From Citrus sinensis (taxonomy: Eukaryota > Streptophyta > Magnoliopsida > Sapindales > Rutaceae), in NCBI RefSeq assembly GCF_022201045.2, contig NC_068561.1, positions 15,525,001-15,589,000 of the forward strand: a stretch of DNA of 64,000 nt, in the 5' to 3' direction. Position numbers and translations under genes: made by a program. Position 1 is the stretch's first letter; each line of letters opens with the position of its first letter. The notes under the pieces were generated by a model, which did no database searches, had not been told where the DNA came from, and saw nothing but the letters and a program-made list of their open reading frames with translations. Of the stretch, positions 31,076-45,123 are shown piece by piece.

Positions 31076-34000
31076 ATGCCATATGTGCAACCAAGTAAAA
31101 AGTACTCAGACTCTGCTGCAAATATGAATTCGGAGTCCAGACAGAGTTCAAAGCAACAGCAAAACGCAAAGGCAGTGAAGGAGAGAGTTCCGTCCCGCCA
31201 AGAGAACCTGAATTTGAAGTATCAAAGCAAATTGAAAGTAAAATCTACTGTTGGTACACCATGTGGTGATCTGCCTCAAGAATTAAGACGGGAAGCAGAT
31301 GGTAGAATCTTGGTCCAACCAAATTCTTTTGGGAATCACCAGTTGCAGTATCTTAAGGGAAAGGCTATAAAGGATGATGAGCTAGTTAAGTACATGTCAA
31401 AGTTGCCAGGTTATCTCAAGCGCATGGAGGGAGGAAAGAACATTCAAGGAAAAGCATTAGATGTAGGGGTTCTGGATTGGGCACGTTTAGAAGAATGGAA
31501 GTTTAACAAAAAATGTACCATGACAAGTGGGAGCAATAATGCATCAGCAAATACCAGTAGTTTATTGTTGAAAACAACAACCAAGGCATCTACCTTTTCC
31601 AGTGCAACTCAAGGGGGGATGCATGCTCATCAAAGCGAGCAACATCCTTTACTTTGTCCTGGTCTTAATGCATCTAAGAAAGATGGCCATTCCCAAGGTG
31701 TCAAGCCATCCTCCCAGAAGGCTTTAAACTTCCAAAATTTTGAGACTTCTTCAAAAAGCAACTTGGGAGGGCAGGGAAAGATACCATGGATCAATAAGTC
31801 GTTTGACCGGAATAATGCCGATGTAACTCCCAGGAAGGGGAAGACAAAAGATTATGATCAGAAGATTGCTTCAGAAATGGGAAATTTATCAATGGACTTG
31901 GGAAATTATGGGTTTGCACTCAATACAAAGGAAAAAGAAAGTTCTTGGGATGGTGAAGTGGAGAAGAGAAAAGAGGGAGCTCAAGTATCAAAGAAAAATA
32001 GAAAAGCTTTGGATAAGAAAACGTTTGCAGATATGGAAACTTCATATCCAAAGTCTAGAAGTAACGGGCACTCTCTCAGTTCTAAGGAAAAGATAAGTGC
32101 TGGTAACGTGGAAACTAAGATAGCAGAGAAAGTACATGAATCAAATATCGATCTCGGTCATCAACACCTGCCAGGTGAGCTCGAGAACATTGTTCTCCTT
32201 TTTCCCAAAGGACTCTCTCAAAACAGCTCCCGGAAGGAGTGTGGGGTGCCAAAGGATGAGAATTTGGTTGAAGCAAATAAGAATTGTCTTTCAGGTGGCA
32301 GGTTTCCTCCAGTGAAGCGTTGCTCTGTGGACCATTCTTTTGATATTCCTCACTCGTGCCCACTGCCTTCTGAAGTTGAGGGTAAAATAAAGCCAAACTT
32401 GATCGCACATAACCTGAGCAATAGTCAACGTGCAGAGCTCTCATCTGATGCATCTCACTCATCCCAGTATTCTAGTACATCTTCAGCTATGCTCTCTGAT
32501 TGTGAAGATGCAGAACAGAACACTGTTAAGCATGTGAAAGAGAATGCAGATGAAAATTTGAACTCGCTGGATCAAGAAATGGCGGTCACAAGATCCAGAA
32601 ATCAATCACCAAGTCGCCGGTTTAGCTTCAGCTTAAGTCGGATGGGTAGAAGTTTCAGTTGGAAAGAGAGTTCAGCTGTCCCACAGTTGAGCTCATCATA
32701 TGTTTCTGTCAAGTCTGGTCCAGTGAAATCTGAGGAGGTTTCTTATTTGGATGATTCTAGCAGACAGAAGACATATGGTCACAACAGAGCTAGGTCTAGC
32801 CCTTTAAGAAGGATTCTGGATCCACTGCTGAGGTCCAAAAGCTCAAACCGGGGACATGCTGCCGAAACCGTTCATCCATTTAAAGGAAACTTGAGTTCCT
32901 TAAACTTTAGGCCAGTTGTTGACAGTGCATCGCTTCTTAATAAAAAGCACGAAGCGGCAACAACTCAAGCTCTTTTGCAGCTTACCATGAAGAATGGGCT
33001 CCCTTTGTTTAAATTTGTGGTTGACAATAACTGCAGTGTTCTTGCTGCTACTGTGAAGAATTTAACATCTGGGAAAGATGATTCTGGCCAGCATTACACA
33101 TTCTACTCCGTGAATGAGATTAAGAAAAAGGCTGGTGGCTGGATAAGTCAAGGAAGTAAACAGAAGAGTTGTGGCTTTGTCTATAACGTTATTGGTCAGA
33201 TGGTTTCCAGATATCATTTGTCTAATCCGAAAAGTCAAAATTTGAAATACATGGTGAGGGAGTCTGTTTTGTTTGGTGTTGAACTGAAGCAGGTAGATCA
33301 GGCATCTCCAAAGGTCTTGCCAGATAAAGAGCTTGCGGCTGTTGTTGTGAAAATGCCTATTGAAAGTTTGAGCCATGATGCAGAGCAAAGATATAATGAT
33401 ATGACTGAGAAGGTTACCGAATGTGCTCCACTGGGTAGATGCTCTTACTCAGGAGAGATTGACAACTCTTGCAGTACCACAGTCATACTTCCAATTGGTG
33501 TTCATGGCTTGCCAAAAAAGGGAGCGCCGTCGCCATTGATTCAGAGATGGAAATCTGGTGGATTATGTGACTGTGGAGGTTGGGATGTTGGCTGCAAACT
33601 TCGCATACTTGCCAACCACAATCGAAGCTGTAGAAGGCCAATGTCATTGAGTGCTTTCCCAAATTCTGATAATTTCGAACTTTTTGAGGTATGTTTATAT
33701 TACAATCAATGTCTTTTCAATGCATTGTCACATCAATCAATGTCTTTGCAGTCCACTGTTATACTTGATTAAACCAGTAAACTTTGTTTCGCACTTATAC
33801 ACAGGGAGTAACTCAACAGAGCAGGCCAATCTTCAGCATGGTGCCACTAAACAAAGAAATCTACTCTGTTGAATTCAATACTTCAGTTTCTTTGTTACAA
33901 GCATTCTTCATTTCCATTACAGTTTTAAGCGGTCAGCAATTCTCTGATCTCTCAGAAGTGAATAGCCTGTATGAATCAGAAGCTTTCCGAGAGGAACCCA

Positions 34001-34110
34001 TGATGAATGAAAAAGGAACAAAGGAGAGCTCCCTTACAAATATTGTCCTGGGGAAAATGCCTGCTAAATATGCTCCCAATCCACCCCACTCCCCTGTTGG
34101 GAGGGTATAG
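31076..34110 (+). CDS. DUF3527 domain protein (972 aa, 2 coding exons)
   Basis: Plant-specific protein of unknown biochemical role. Coding exons are 31076-33688 and 33805-34110, joined in phase 0 ('FELFE' to 'GVTQQSRP'). The frame is open further upstream to a GTG at 31058, but the first ATG is 31076. Residues 1-550 are low-complexity, polar and Ser/Lys-rich. A basic Ser-rich stretch follows ('SRRFSFSLSRMGRSFSWKES'). The DUF3527 domain covers about residue 575 to the end: 'PLRRILDPLLR', 'NGLPLFKFVVDNN', 'YTFYSVNEIKKK', 'VYNVIGQM', 'ELAAVVVKMP', 'PSPLIQRWKSGGLCDCGGWD' and 'YSVEFNTSVSLLQAFFI'. The Cys-rich 'CDCGGWDVGC' is the domain's most conserved block. No signal peptide or membrane segment was seen. 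Confidence 0.9.
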
Positions 34111-34763
34111 TTGCACGCGGGCATTTGTTTGCGTTGCAGAACCATGTACAGCTTTTGAAGATCTTTAAATACCCATAAAAGAGCAACTGTCTTTTTAATT
34201 CCCGTGATCAACTGTTGTTGTGCATGATGAGAGATGCAGTGAAGTTGATGGATAAACTATTTCATGCCTGATATGGCACAATTCGTGCATTACGGTTACA
34301 ATTTTGTGTCCGCTGCACTATTGTTGCCAGTTTCAGGCTTGCTTTTTTCGTTGTAAAAAGAAAATAACATCATCAATACAAAGCTCAGCATCGTAAGATA
34401 GTGAGTTTTTTAATAGATAATAGCCACGGTTACGTTAATCTGTAAGTAGACAATACACATCCTTGCCAATGGATATTCAGTTTCAATAACTAGATGTACG
34501 TTTGGCTGCACCGATAGTCGCAAGCTAAAGTAGCCAAAAATTTGGTTTAAAAGATATTTACATTAAAATACAGCCACACACGGGACTATACGCGCGATAA
34601 AGCATATGAGAGACATATCCCACCTCAATTACTAGAGCAAAAGCTCCTTGAGAAAGTACTAAATTTTGGAATTAAAAACGTTATTATGTAATAACCGTAG
34701 ATGATTTCTGAATTTACAGTATAAGCTGCAAAATCTCAATTAAAGTAATAACCATAGTTGTGC
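34111..34763. other. Intergenic between convergent genes
   Basis: 3' flanks of the DUF3527 gene (+) and the SnoaL-like gene (-). No other feature seen. Confidence 0.5.
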
Positions 34764-36042
34764 TTACAAGTCCACAGGTGAAGCATGATGAATACAGATG
34801 AACCATTGACCATCAAGCTTCTCAAACACATTTGTTACAAACTGTCCTCCCCAACTGGTACCTTTTGTCCTAACAAATTCGATGCAAGTAACATACCCTA
34901 CATTCCCTCTAACATGAACGCGAACATTTTTGAGTTCAATCGCCAGTGGAAATTCATAATTCATCCATACAACCTCCCAACTTTCCATGACAGGATCGTA
35001 ACCAGAAATGCCACTTGCCCCCGGATGCACACAACACACATTATCACCTCTTGCCCACAAGCCCTGCATGGTGGCAAGATCACCGTTCTTGAATGAATCG
35101 TAAAATCGAGCATTTGCTGCCAGCACTGAAGTCTTGGAGTCCTCATCGAGCATTTTAAGGCTATCTCTAAGTTTTGCTGCTTGTACATAGTCTTCCTCCT
35201 CGATGGCAATCTGTAACTCTCTCTTTAGAATTTCCTCATCCAACATAATGCTTTCACCACTCAAGTTTCCCTCTGTATCATCACTTTGTTTCACTTGACA
35301 TGGTCTTAAAGAAGACAACTGAAAAATTCGTCCAAATGGTACTGCACTAAATAAGATATTATTAGACCGTTGAAATGAAATCATAAAAAGAACAAGACAG
35401 ACTATTGAAACTAGTCCAAACGGTCTTGTACTAGAGATACCTGTCACAAACTAATTAGAGGAACTTTCTGGCAACTCAGATGGAGTCTAATAGTCTTTAG
35501 GCCTTCAAGTAAAACTCATTTTGAGGTAAAAGAATTAGGTCAGCTTTCCAAATTCACATGAAAGAGGACATTCAGCAATGTTCCAAAAAGAATGCAAAAT
35601 ACAATGTGGACGACGACAAAGCATGAAACATAACGGAAAGACTTAGATTTCTCATTTAATCAAATATCATCATCAATAACTGACTTGCAGTAAACAACAA
35701 ATGCATGTGTACCAATTAACAACCGTGCTTGTAGCAATTATAGACAAGACCATTAAGAAATACAGTAGCATGAAATGCAATGTATCACGCAGCGTTAAAA
35801 ATGTAACATATGAGCACTGATAGTCATGCTAAAAATATTATAATAGCAAAGAAAAGAAACTTACAAGGTTCGCAATTTAAGTTGACGTTGGCACTAGGCA
35901 TGAATCGGATGTTATTCCTCCTTGCAGAACTACCCACTAAACCCACATTGCATTGATATGGGTTCAGTGGAGAAAGGCTACAATGCTTCCTCAAATTGTT
36001 AATGCAGGAAGACGGCATGCACTTAACCGCTTTGACATTCAT
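34764..36042 (-). CDS. UVR-motif plus SnoaL/NTF2-like protein, probably plastid-targeted (251 aa)
   Basis: Exon 1 is 36042-35865 and exon 2 is 35341-34764, joined in phase 1 ('NLNCEPLPFGRIFQ'); total 756 nt. The first in-frame ATG is 36042; upstream text ('TTGTAG') looks like a leader-intron acceptor. Residues 1-55 are Ser/Asn/Arg-rich with few acidic residues, as in organelle transit peptides. A UVR-type helical hairpin follows at about 85-118 ('LDEEILKRELQIAIEEEDYV', 'QAAKLRDSL'). A SnoaL_3/NTF2-like fold fills the rest ('VLAANARFYDSFKNGDLATM', 'VCCVHPGASGISGYDPVMESW', 'VTCIEF', 'QFVTNVFEKLDGQWFICIHHAS'). Known plant relatives have this same pairing; the function is unknown. His in the 'CVHPG' loop could line the pocket. 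Confidence 0.85.
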
Positions 36043-36060
36043 AACATTCACCTACAACAT

Positions 36061-39000
36061 TAAATAAATTACACAAGTTCAATAAACCAAACACGAAACA
36101 TCATGTAAACAAGATATTGGCAAAGGACTACGCATTCAATTTTCAGCAGAGCAATGTCACAACAAATAAGTACTCTAAAACGACGAGATGAGGAGCTACA
36201 AAAACAAAAATTTATAAATTATATAATAAATCTCAATCATAAGAAATAAAAAAATGAAAAAAAAAAATAGTTTTGGAGTATCAATACGGGTAAAGCATCA
36301 TTTTAGTCCCAAACCGAAGATTAAATTATTGAATACCTGAAAGCATAAATAGAAATTTAATCCAAAGATTCAATAGCAACGTACATTGTAGCCGAAGCTG
36401 GGCCCTTGAAACGACATCGTTGAAGAGAAAATACACAACAGATGAAACAATTAAGGAGATCGAGGGTTAGGTTTTTTACAGCGAATCCAAAATAGAAGAC
36501 AGAGAGAGACGCAGAAATTGGAAGATTAGTTTAGTTCGCTGAGTCCAGAATTCAGGAAATTTAAAATGGGCTGGACCTCATTATTCATCTTTTGAGCTCA
36601 TTAGATTCATTTTTTGTTTTGGGCTCTACAAGCCTTCAGCAACTGTTTATTGAAAATTACAAAACGAGTTCTTAATTAAGTTTATTTGATTCAAAATAGA
36701 GTTTGAAAAAAAAAAAAGTGAATTATAATTTTCATTTTTGTTTGAATTTTACTTCCAAACTGTCGGAGACTCGAACTATTTCCCTTACCGATAATGGAAG
36801 GAGGTGAAAACTAACAAAATTAAGGATTATGAGGGGCTAATTAAGAGTTTACATCACAATTTAAATTTAAATTTTAAATAAAGGTTGTTGCCTTGTTGGT
36901 TAACTTAATTCATATATAATATTGATTCATTTAGGTTGCGCTTGATGTAGGCCAAATTGGTGTAGGTAAAAAGATTCATAATTTTAAATCGAGAGAAATT
37001 TTACTTTCATTATACACAGTGACTAAAATCTTTAATTTTTAGAATGAATTAGAGAGTGACGGACCCATAATTTTTTTAATATTTTATTTTTTTTAGCACA
37101 AAACTTTTACTCTTTTTTTTTTTTTAAATTAAGACAGCTGTATATATAATTTTATGGGTGCAAATTGGTATTTCTTGGCCTTCAATTTTTTTTTTTTTTT
37201 TTTTTTTGGCTATTAATTCATTCATTATCCACGCAATTCTTTGAGCTTACTCAGCAAAGAAAGCAGACCAACTTTGAAGTCAAGTTTACTTTTCAACTTG
37301 CGACCAAGTATACGGGCAACAACTTGCAAAACGACTGAGCTTCCATTTCACTCATAATCGAAAAGAACCTCATCTACTAACCGTTGATATTATGGATTCT
37401 TGTATGTTATATTATATTTTATTTTATTTTACGGTAAATGATTTTAATAAATTCAATCAAATTCTTGACATATTAAAAAAAAAAATCAAATTCTTGAATC
37501 TTCATTTTCAGCAAACATGTGATCAAGGGTGATGGCAATCATACATACATATATATATATGTGTGTGTGTGTATGATAATAGACTTACTAGATTTAATCG
37601 AATATAATTTTTGGTTTAGACGAGTCTCGATCAATATTTTATTGAATTTTCTTTTTTGAACGATTAATGAGATTAATATTTTTTTATTTTATAAAAATTA
37701 TAAATAAAAGACTCTCAGACACATTGTGAGATTCATATTCAAAAGTTATAAATAAATGACAAACAAGACGGAAAAAAAAATCAATCAAAATATGCGAATA
37801 TAAGATTTATGTGAAAACTCTTGATACTTTTGTGATCAATTTATTATTTGTCTCTTAAGTTTAATTTATTTAATTGATGGAGGTACGAGGAGTCGAAACT
37901 CCACCTCTTGCAAGCGAGTGCTTTGCATTAATAATCTTGATGCAATTTAATCTAAATTATTTAGAAATTATTCGTAATTTTAAATGGATAAATAAAAAAA
38001 TTATAAATGATTTAAATCAATATAAATTTATACTTAGACCTTTCTTTGAATGAAATTTATATTTATATTAAATAAGTTGTTGGTTAAAACATTGATTTGG
38101 GTTTCACCCAACCGTTTGTCTTTTTTAAAAAAATAGTTAAAAAATAAAAAGTCAATGGCTAAAAAATTTCACCCAACCCATAGTCTTTTAAAAAATATTT
38201 TTTTTTAAAAAAAAAGTGGTTGGTTTAGTTCGGATAGATTTTGACAATTCAAATTTGACACTCATTTTTTTAAAAAAAAATTGAATTCAAACTGATTTTT
38301 AACATGTAAAACTTCACAATTAAAACTCATCAACTAAGACTAAATGGTTTGAAATTAATTAATTATTTATTTTAAAAGGACTGAATTGGACTGAAACAAA
38401 TTTATTTTATCCAAACTTTCTTAGACATTTAATTATTTTAGTATGAAAAAAGAAGAAGAAGAAGAAGTTAATGGTCAATAATTTTGGTTTGACTCAAATG
38501 AAAGAAAATAACGCAGGTGTTCAAACGAACAAACATGTTACTGCATTCTCAAATTAAAATTGTCTAAGCATGGGGCATGAAACGTTTTCTAAATAACATT
38601 TCTTTTAGAATTTAGATGGTCAACTTTTAATTAGACATAATAATCTTTAAAAAGTCTAAACACATAATCATACTTTTCATTTAGTGATCGAGCAATTCTA
38701 AAAGATAGCAATATAAAAGAGAATCCTTAAATAACACCACAGATTCATGATTGTTTATAACGAAGAGTACTGATGCGAAATAAAAAGAATAGGAGGGGAA
38801 GAAACAAGATAATTTACACCATGACCCTATCAGTCCAGCCTTCATAAATCCATTTCCAAGAGCAATATGACAAACCAATATTATTCTCTCCAAGCCAAAG
38901 GAGATATTATGAAATTGTGAGTATAACAAAGATCAAGATTTATATAAATTTTATACTTTTCCATGTGTTGTTGTTGTTGTTGTTGTTATGCAGCACTCTT

Positions 39001-39787
39001 TGTGAAATTCTTTTTGGCAGTCTAATTGGACCACCGGAGTGGGAGGGATTGTGGGGATACACCTTTCATTTTTGGGAGGCTGCCTGTAATTGACTAATCG
39101 AAGTAACAGCTTTGTTTGGTTATTTATTTATTGACATCAACTGGCCGCATTTTTGCCAATTGTCAGCCGAATTTCCATTCAGAACCCTCTTGTCGCCACG
39201 TTAAAGAGAGAGAAAAAAAAAAGAAGAAGTTTTTATTGCGGTTTAATACATGCATACCAAAAATTTGGCTACACTGAAAGAGTTTAGAAATATATGTTTA
39301 TTTGGGCAACAAATTATGAGAGAGTTCAACGTTCTCGAGATTACTATTTTTTCAAGTGAAGGAAGATTTGTTTATTCAGGAAGGAAACAGATTGGGAGAA
39401 AGTTTAATGTTCTCGATTTTATTATTATTGAGAGTGAAAAGTTAGGCGTTCGGAATCTTACAAAACAATAATATTATTATGGCTATTATCAGCGTAGACC
39501 CCTGATGTTTAAGTTAGAAATTGAGAACAACCCTCGGAGCATATTGTACTCCTCCTCCATTATGCATATTTCTCATTTCATTTGAGTAGTGACTTTTTTT
39601 TTTTATATAAGTGAAATAATAAGAAGTACAATTAAGTTAAAAACTTTCTTTTAATTGTGACTTTTTTATGTAACGTTAAAAGTATAATTAAGTTATAAAA
39701 ATTTATATTCAATCTTGTAGAATTTGACTTTGACGAGGATGATAACTTTTATTGTTTTATCAAGTTTAGATTAAAGCGTGTTAAAAG
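36061..39787. other. Gene-poor AT-rich region
   Basis: 36061-36560 is the 5' flank of the SnoaL-like gene. Beyond it only AT-rich sequence was seen, with T-runs at 37185-37207, a TA/TG microsatellite at about 37548-37573, an AGA run at 38451-38467 and a TTG run at 38966-38987. No coding gene recognised. Confidence 0.45.
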
Positions 39788-40457
39788 TAGGAATGACAAA
39801 ATCTTCTACGTGTTTGGGGTCCATGGAGCCCCACCTCAAATGAGGAAAATTTTGATTAATTTTTGGGGAATGGGGTGGGGAGTAGGGGAAAAATAATCTC
39901 CAAATTGTTAACGGAGTGAGGTTTGGTTTTGCACTCCTCACCCCCACCCCAACCCCATCCCCATTATATATAAATATGTTTTTAATTCTTATTTAATAAT
40001 TTTTATTTTATCTACTATAATGTCAATTAATAACTTTTTTAATTTTTATGTAATATAACAAGATATGAATAAAAGAAAACTCTACAATATTTTTCAACTC
40101 TAAAACATTGTTATGTTTTCTTTTCTCTTTTAAAGTGCTGTTCTCTTTAAATATTTTTCACTTTTAATATCATTTTAAGATATTGTTTCAAACTTTTAGA
40201 GATTTTTTTTAAAAATAATTTAAATACTTTATAATATGGTGATGATTTTACTTTAAGTCTCTAATTTTTAATTTATTGAAATTATATATTTATACCTACT
40301 ATAAAATAGGTAAATAAGAATGAGGTGAGAATGAAAAAATTATTCTTCACGTGAGAATTCTCCATCTCCACCCCATTAAATTTATTAAAAAATAAAGACA
40401 AAAAAATTTAATAGGGTATAAAATGGGGTAGGCCTGCCCACCCCATTGCCATCCCTA
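39788..40457. mobile_element. hAT-type element, decayed (about 670 bp)
   Basis: The left end is TAGGAATGACAAAATC. The right end, reverse-complemented, is TAGGGATGGCAATGGG, like the right end of the element at 25814. G/C-rich subterminal blocks (39820-39965 and 40360-40450) flank an AT-rich middle. The 8-bp flanks do not match, so the target duplication is lost or the left border is misplaced. Non-coding. Confidence 0.6.
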
Positions 40458-43400
40458 GACCCCATTTTCGAGCCCAGCTACATGCCAAACGAGAACTTGC
40501 CTTCCATCCCATGCTTGGTGTCGAGGGTGCTACTACTAATCCACCCTACGTTACATGGGATGATGATCATTGCACACAATTAATGCATACGATATATGGA
40601 ATAGATGTTACCATACGAGGACCGAAAATTTAATAAAAAATTTTCTAGAACAACAAAAATTCGAGAAATTTGCAAGCGAAGAAACTTCTAGGTTGACGTA
40701 TGTAGTGTAAATTACGTGTACAAAAACAATTCACGCACAACACGGGGTAAAGGGCGTAACGCTCCACGCGTCGAAGCAACCTAATTTGATGATATCTTGG
40801 GTATAATAAATAAAATGTTGACGGTACGGCTGCTCATACTTTTGATTTTGCACGTCGTTATCGCGTTGAATTAGCCGCCGTGGCCGTTTCTTGTCTGCCG
40901 CTGCCCCCCGACTGTAAATTTGCCCCAGTTCGATTAATCTTTGGAACAATAACATCCAGATCCCCAGGCATTTATGAGTCTTCAAGAGAAGGACAGAATT
41001 TGTCATTTCATATCGAATGTGTCACTGACACACATTTATTTCTTTTGTAAATTGCCTATTGAATTGCTAAAATAAGACAAAAAAAAATTATTACAATATC
41101 ATAAATTTATTTCTTTTGTATAAAATTTTGTACTATTTCTAGTATATAGCTCATTATTTTAAAACTCGTTGGATATTAACTAGTACAGATGGCATTAAAT
41201 GATTTAAGATTTGACAATTTAATTCTCATCTCAATTACTCAAATGAGACGTAAATATGGATTAAGTTCAATTTTATTTAACATTTGAGATTTAAAAAAAT
41301 AATAAGAAGGCTAATTTTGAATTGTTCAAAACCCAATCCCATACCAATTGTCCCAAATGTCATGAACGTCCAACTCAAATAACATTTTAATTCCTATTGA
41401 CATATTTAATAAGATTTAATTTAAAACTTTCATTTCGAGAGAGTTCTCGATCTTGTTCCAAATTAACAATTAACAATTGAAATTAATTTTAATTCCGATT
41501 CTCGACTGCTTTTAAATTTATACTAATAATATGGATCAATTCCATTTTGATCAGTATGAGATCCTAAATCTCAAGTGGAATTTGAGATTTTTTTTCCCAT
41601 TAGGGATATATTTGATATAAACAGAAAAGAGGGGCTGAGATGTTAATATCTTAAAAAGTGGCACGCCACCACGATACGAGGAGCGGTCAGCCCGTCGGCA
41701 ATAACGACCCTTGACCGTTGACTTGATAAGATCCAAGTTGCTATGTGCGCCCCCCCACACCCCACCCCCATGGCCCATGACCTCTGCCGTTATCTAAGCC
41801 CCCAGGAATATTTGTTAATAATTTTTTAAAAGGTTTAGTTATTTTCTTTTTGTTGACGCATTTGCCCTTAAGACATGTGATTAACAATTTTTTTTTAGTT
41901 AGTTAATTCGGTACAGCATGTGAGACTAAATTTTTTTTATACAGATGGATAAAATCTTAAAATCAAAACTTTTCTCGTTGACAACGAAGGATGATATGAT
42001 TTCGAAGCATAAAATTAAAAGAAAAATCAGATGATTGCACCAAATTTAAAATAGACAAGGCTGTAGGAAACAAGCAAACATATAATTTATCCAAATTACA
42101 GTTTTGGCCAAACCCAATGCTGCCTTTTTATTTTAAAACCAAAAATAAAATGATTACGAATGAAACTTTCAAATAAAGTTCGTACAGATCGTCAAGAAAG
42201 AGCAGCTCAAAGTGGGGCCCCTTATGTGCAATTGACACATTAAAAATAATTTTTATTTTGTGTAGTGTAGTATACATCCTAAAATTTGATTTTAAATAAT
42301 ATGATATTCATCAATTAAATATTAAAATAATATAAAATTAATTTATTAAATCATTCAATGAATAATATATCACTTATTTTATCATTTGGGATGCAATTTA
42401 GATAATATTTTTAGAGTGCTTTTAAAATGATGAACATTTAAAAATGATGCTCTAGTCAACATTCTAGATATTAACATGATCGCCCATATTGCATAGGCTT
42501 CCACCTATTTTCATCATCATTGTCATAAGCATGTTTTAAAAATTCTAATTTTCAATCGTCCCTAAGTTTTAAAATTTAAACATGACGCAATGATTTTGTG
42601 ATATCAACTTTTTCTTTAATATTTTTAATTTTTATAGAATTTTTCCAATAAATTAAGCTTACATCCAACTTTATTATGTAATTATACCATGTATTTCATT
42701 TGGAGAGTTTATAATATATTCAACCAAATGTAGATTTTTAAAATTTTTTTTGGCTTTGGATTGTTTTTCAAATAGCATTCTTTCAAGAGAACGCATAAAC
42801 ATATTATAAAATGGCCCATTGATCTTATTAATACAAAGAAATTGCTTGTACTATCCTTTTGTATCATTCAAAGATGCCACATTCCTCAAATTATTAATTC
42901 ATAAAAGAATACAAATTTTTTATAGCCGGATTTCTTTTCTTGTCCAATCTATGTATAAAAATATTTATTTATTATTTTTAATCATAGTTTGTTAAAATTT
43001 TCTTATTTGTACAATAGTTAAATATATTCCATTCCTTGTGTTTGTCTAATCTCAATATTAAGTGAAAATTACTAATCACTCCTAGTTCTCGTTGAATTCA
43101 ACCATAATTGTTGGAACTCGATTAGAACTAAAATCAAACCCTAATTACCAAATAGTAAATAAAAAAAAGTGTTTAATGTTCACATAATCCCAATCGACAG
43201 ACATGCTAATGAGAAAGCACATGAAAAATGAACCCATAAAAATAAGCTCAATGTGGTCGGTCAAACAAGTATCTCCCACGTGGACTTGTCCCCACAATTT
43301 CTCAAAATAATAATAAAACCCCCAACTCGGGGATTTTGAAATTTTTTGAAAACCTGACGAGGGATTTTGTTGTTGCAAATTTTAATCTCGTCTCCCGTGC

Positions 43401-43860
43401 CAAGACGCCCGTGACTGGCCAACCACCGAAGGTCACTTTTGTCATTTCGCTTGACTTCTTAAACTGCATTTAGCATTACTATTATTATTAGATTATTACC
43501 ACTTTATTAGCATGGCAGGCCGAGGCCGGGGGATTTCAAAAGATTTCACTGACGGTAAACGGTAACAAAGCTAAAAGTCGCCGCTCTTTCACTAATAATT
43601 ACTAATATCCCCTTTTTACCATAAAGTTTTAAAACAAAAATAAATGCTTTTCGGGGAACAGAATATTTGGCTTTTGTTGGCCTCGTTTTTTTTTTTTTTT
43701 TTAAATTTTTATTGTAACTAATTAATCATTAAATGAAATCTAATTTCTCGGACACCACAGTATTTAGAAGAGAGCAGTAACTGGGAACTTTCTGTTTTTA
43801 ATTTTAATTTTAATTTTATAATTCCAAAAATAAAACCTTAAAAGGGCCTCAGTTTTTTCT
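40458..43860. other. Gene-poor AT-rich region
   Basis: No coding gene, tRNA or clear repeat recognised. The last few hundred bases lead into the promoter of the IPC synthase gene. Confidence 0.45.
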
Positions 43861-44274
43861 CCTCCCTCAACTGCTTCTCCGTGTTGGACTCGCGTATTTT
43901 AAAGCAGGCAGGAGAAACTCGAAGGCGAGAAAAAAGAGCACAGAGAAAAGCGAGCGAGAGAGATTAGAGAATCTGAGCGCCATCTTGTTATTCGATTTAT
44001 ACCTAATTAACGCCTAATTCATTTCAATCTTAAGTCGCTTCTAAATTCATCGCCTTTTTGCTCTTCTTCACTCAGTTTCTTCGCCAACTACTCCCCCTTT
44101 AATCCTCTTGATCTCCACCGTAGATCGCGATTGTGAATCGGGTGATAACCGTCCGTTGGATCTTCGGAAACCGAGATTAATCTAATTAAGTTGAAGAATT
44201 TTAGATTAAGGAATTTTGTTGAGATTTGAGAGTGTGTGTTTTTTCTGTTAATGATGTTGACTTTGTGAAGTACT

Positions 44275-45123
44275 ATGGAAGTTGTTGTTACACGACAAGA
44301 ACAAGAACAAGAACATGACGCTTTACATTGGTCGCGAAGCTTCAAAGGTTTCTTCTTGCTTATTCTGTTATGTGTATACATATATTGACAAATTTTGATA
44401 CTGTTTTGTTCATCAGTTTTGTGAATTCAAATTTAATTTAATTTGATTTGGTTTTGTTGGCGAAGCTATGGAAGAGAATTTGTGCAGAAACTACTACCGA
44501 AATCAACCTGCTCGTCGACAACTGGAAATACCTTCTCGCCGGTCTAGTCTGTCAGGTCTTATATCATGATTAATTTAATTGATTAATTAATTAATTAATT
44601 TTTTTTTTGGTGTATTGATTAACTAGAAGTCTAAGTTTTGATGAAACAAGTGTAGGATCTGGTAAGAGGTTACCATCAGTGTTTGTTACACTCTGTAACT
44701 TTGTGAGAAAACTTAAGCTTCTAGCGTAAGACTAAACTTTTTAACTCTCAAAATTTTGTCCTAAGTGAATGTCATTTGTCTTTCTAAACCAGTTTAGTTT
44801 TAATTATGTTTTGCTAATACCGATAGCCTCCTTTGCCTTCTTTGTTAATCCCGTTACTTTTTCCTCATCTTTCTACATGATTCATCTCTAATGGGTTTAT
44901 TCATACTTGTGTACAGTACATACATGGTCTTGCAGCTCGAGGAGTTCATTATCTACATCGGCCCGGACCAACATTACAGGATCTTGGATTCATGCTTCTC
45001 CCGGTTTGTGCTAATACTTTTGTTTTTGGCTGTTTGCTTGTCTAATGTTTGTGTCTTATAGGAATTGTTCATTGCTCACTTATGTTTCATCCTGTTGTAA
45101 ATTCAGGAGCTCGGGCAAGATAA
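44275..45123 (+). promoter_or_regulatory. Upstream ORF overlapping the IPC synthase start (88 codons, spliced)
   Basis: ATG at 44275-44277 (A at -3, G at +4) lies 40 bp upstream of the main ATG in another frame. Read through exons 1-3 of the main gene and into exon 4, it stays open for 88 codons to TAA at 45121-45123. A shorter ATG-ATG frame at 44251-44268 precedes it. The product ('[20 protein letters not shown]' at its start) resembles nothing known to me. Confidence 0.5.
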
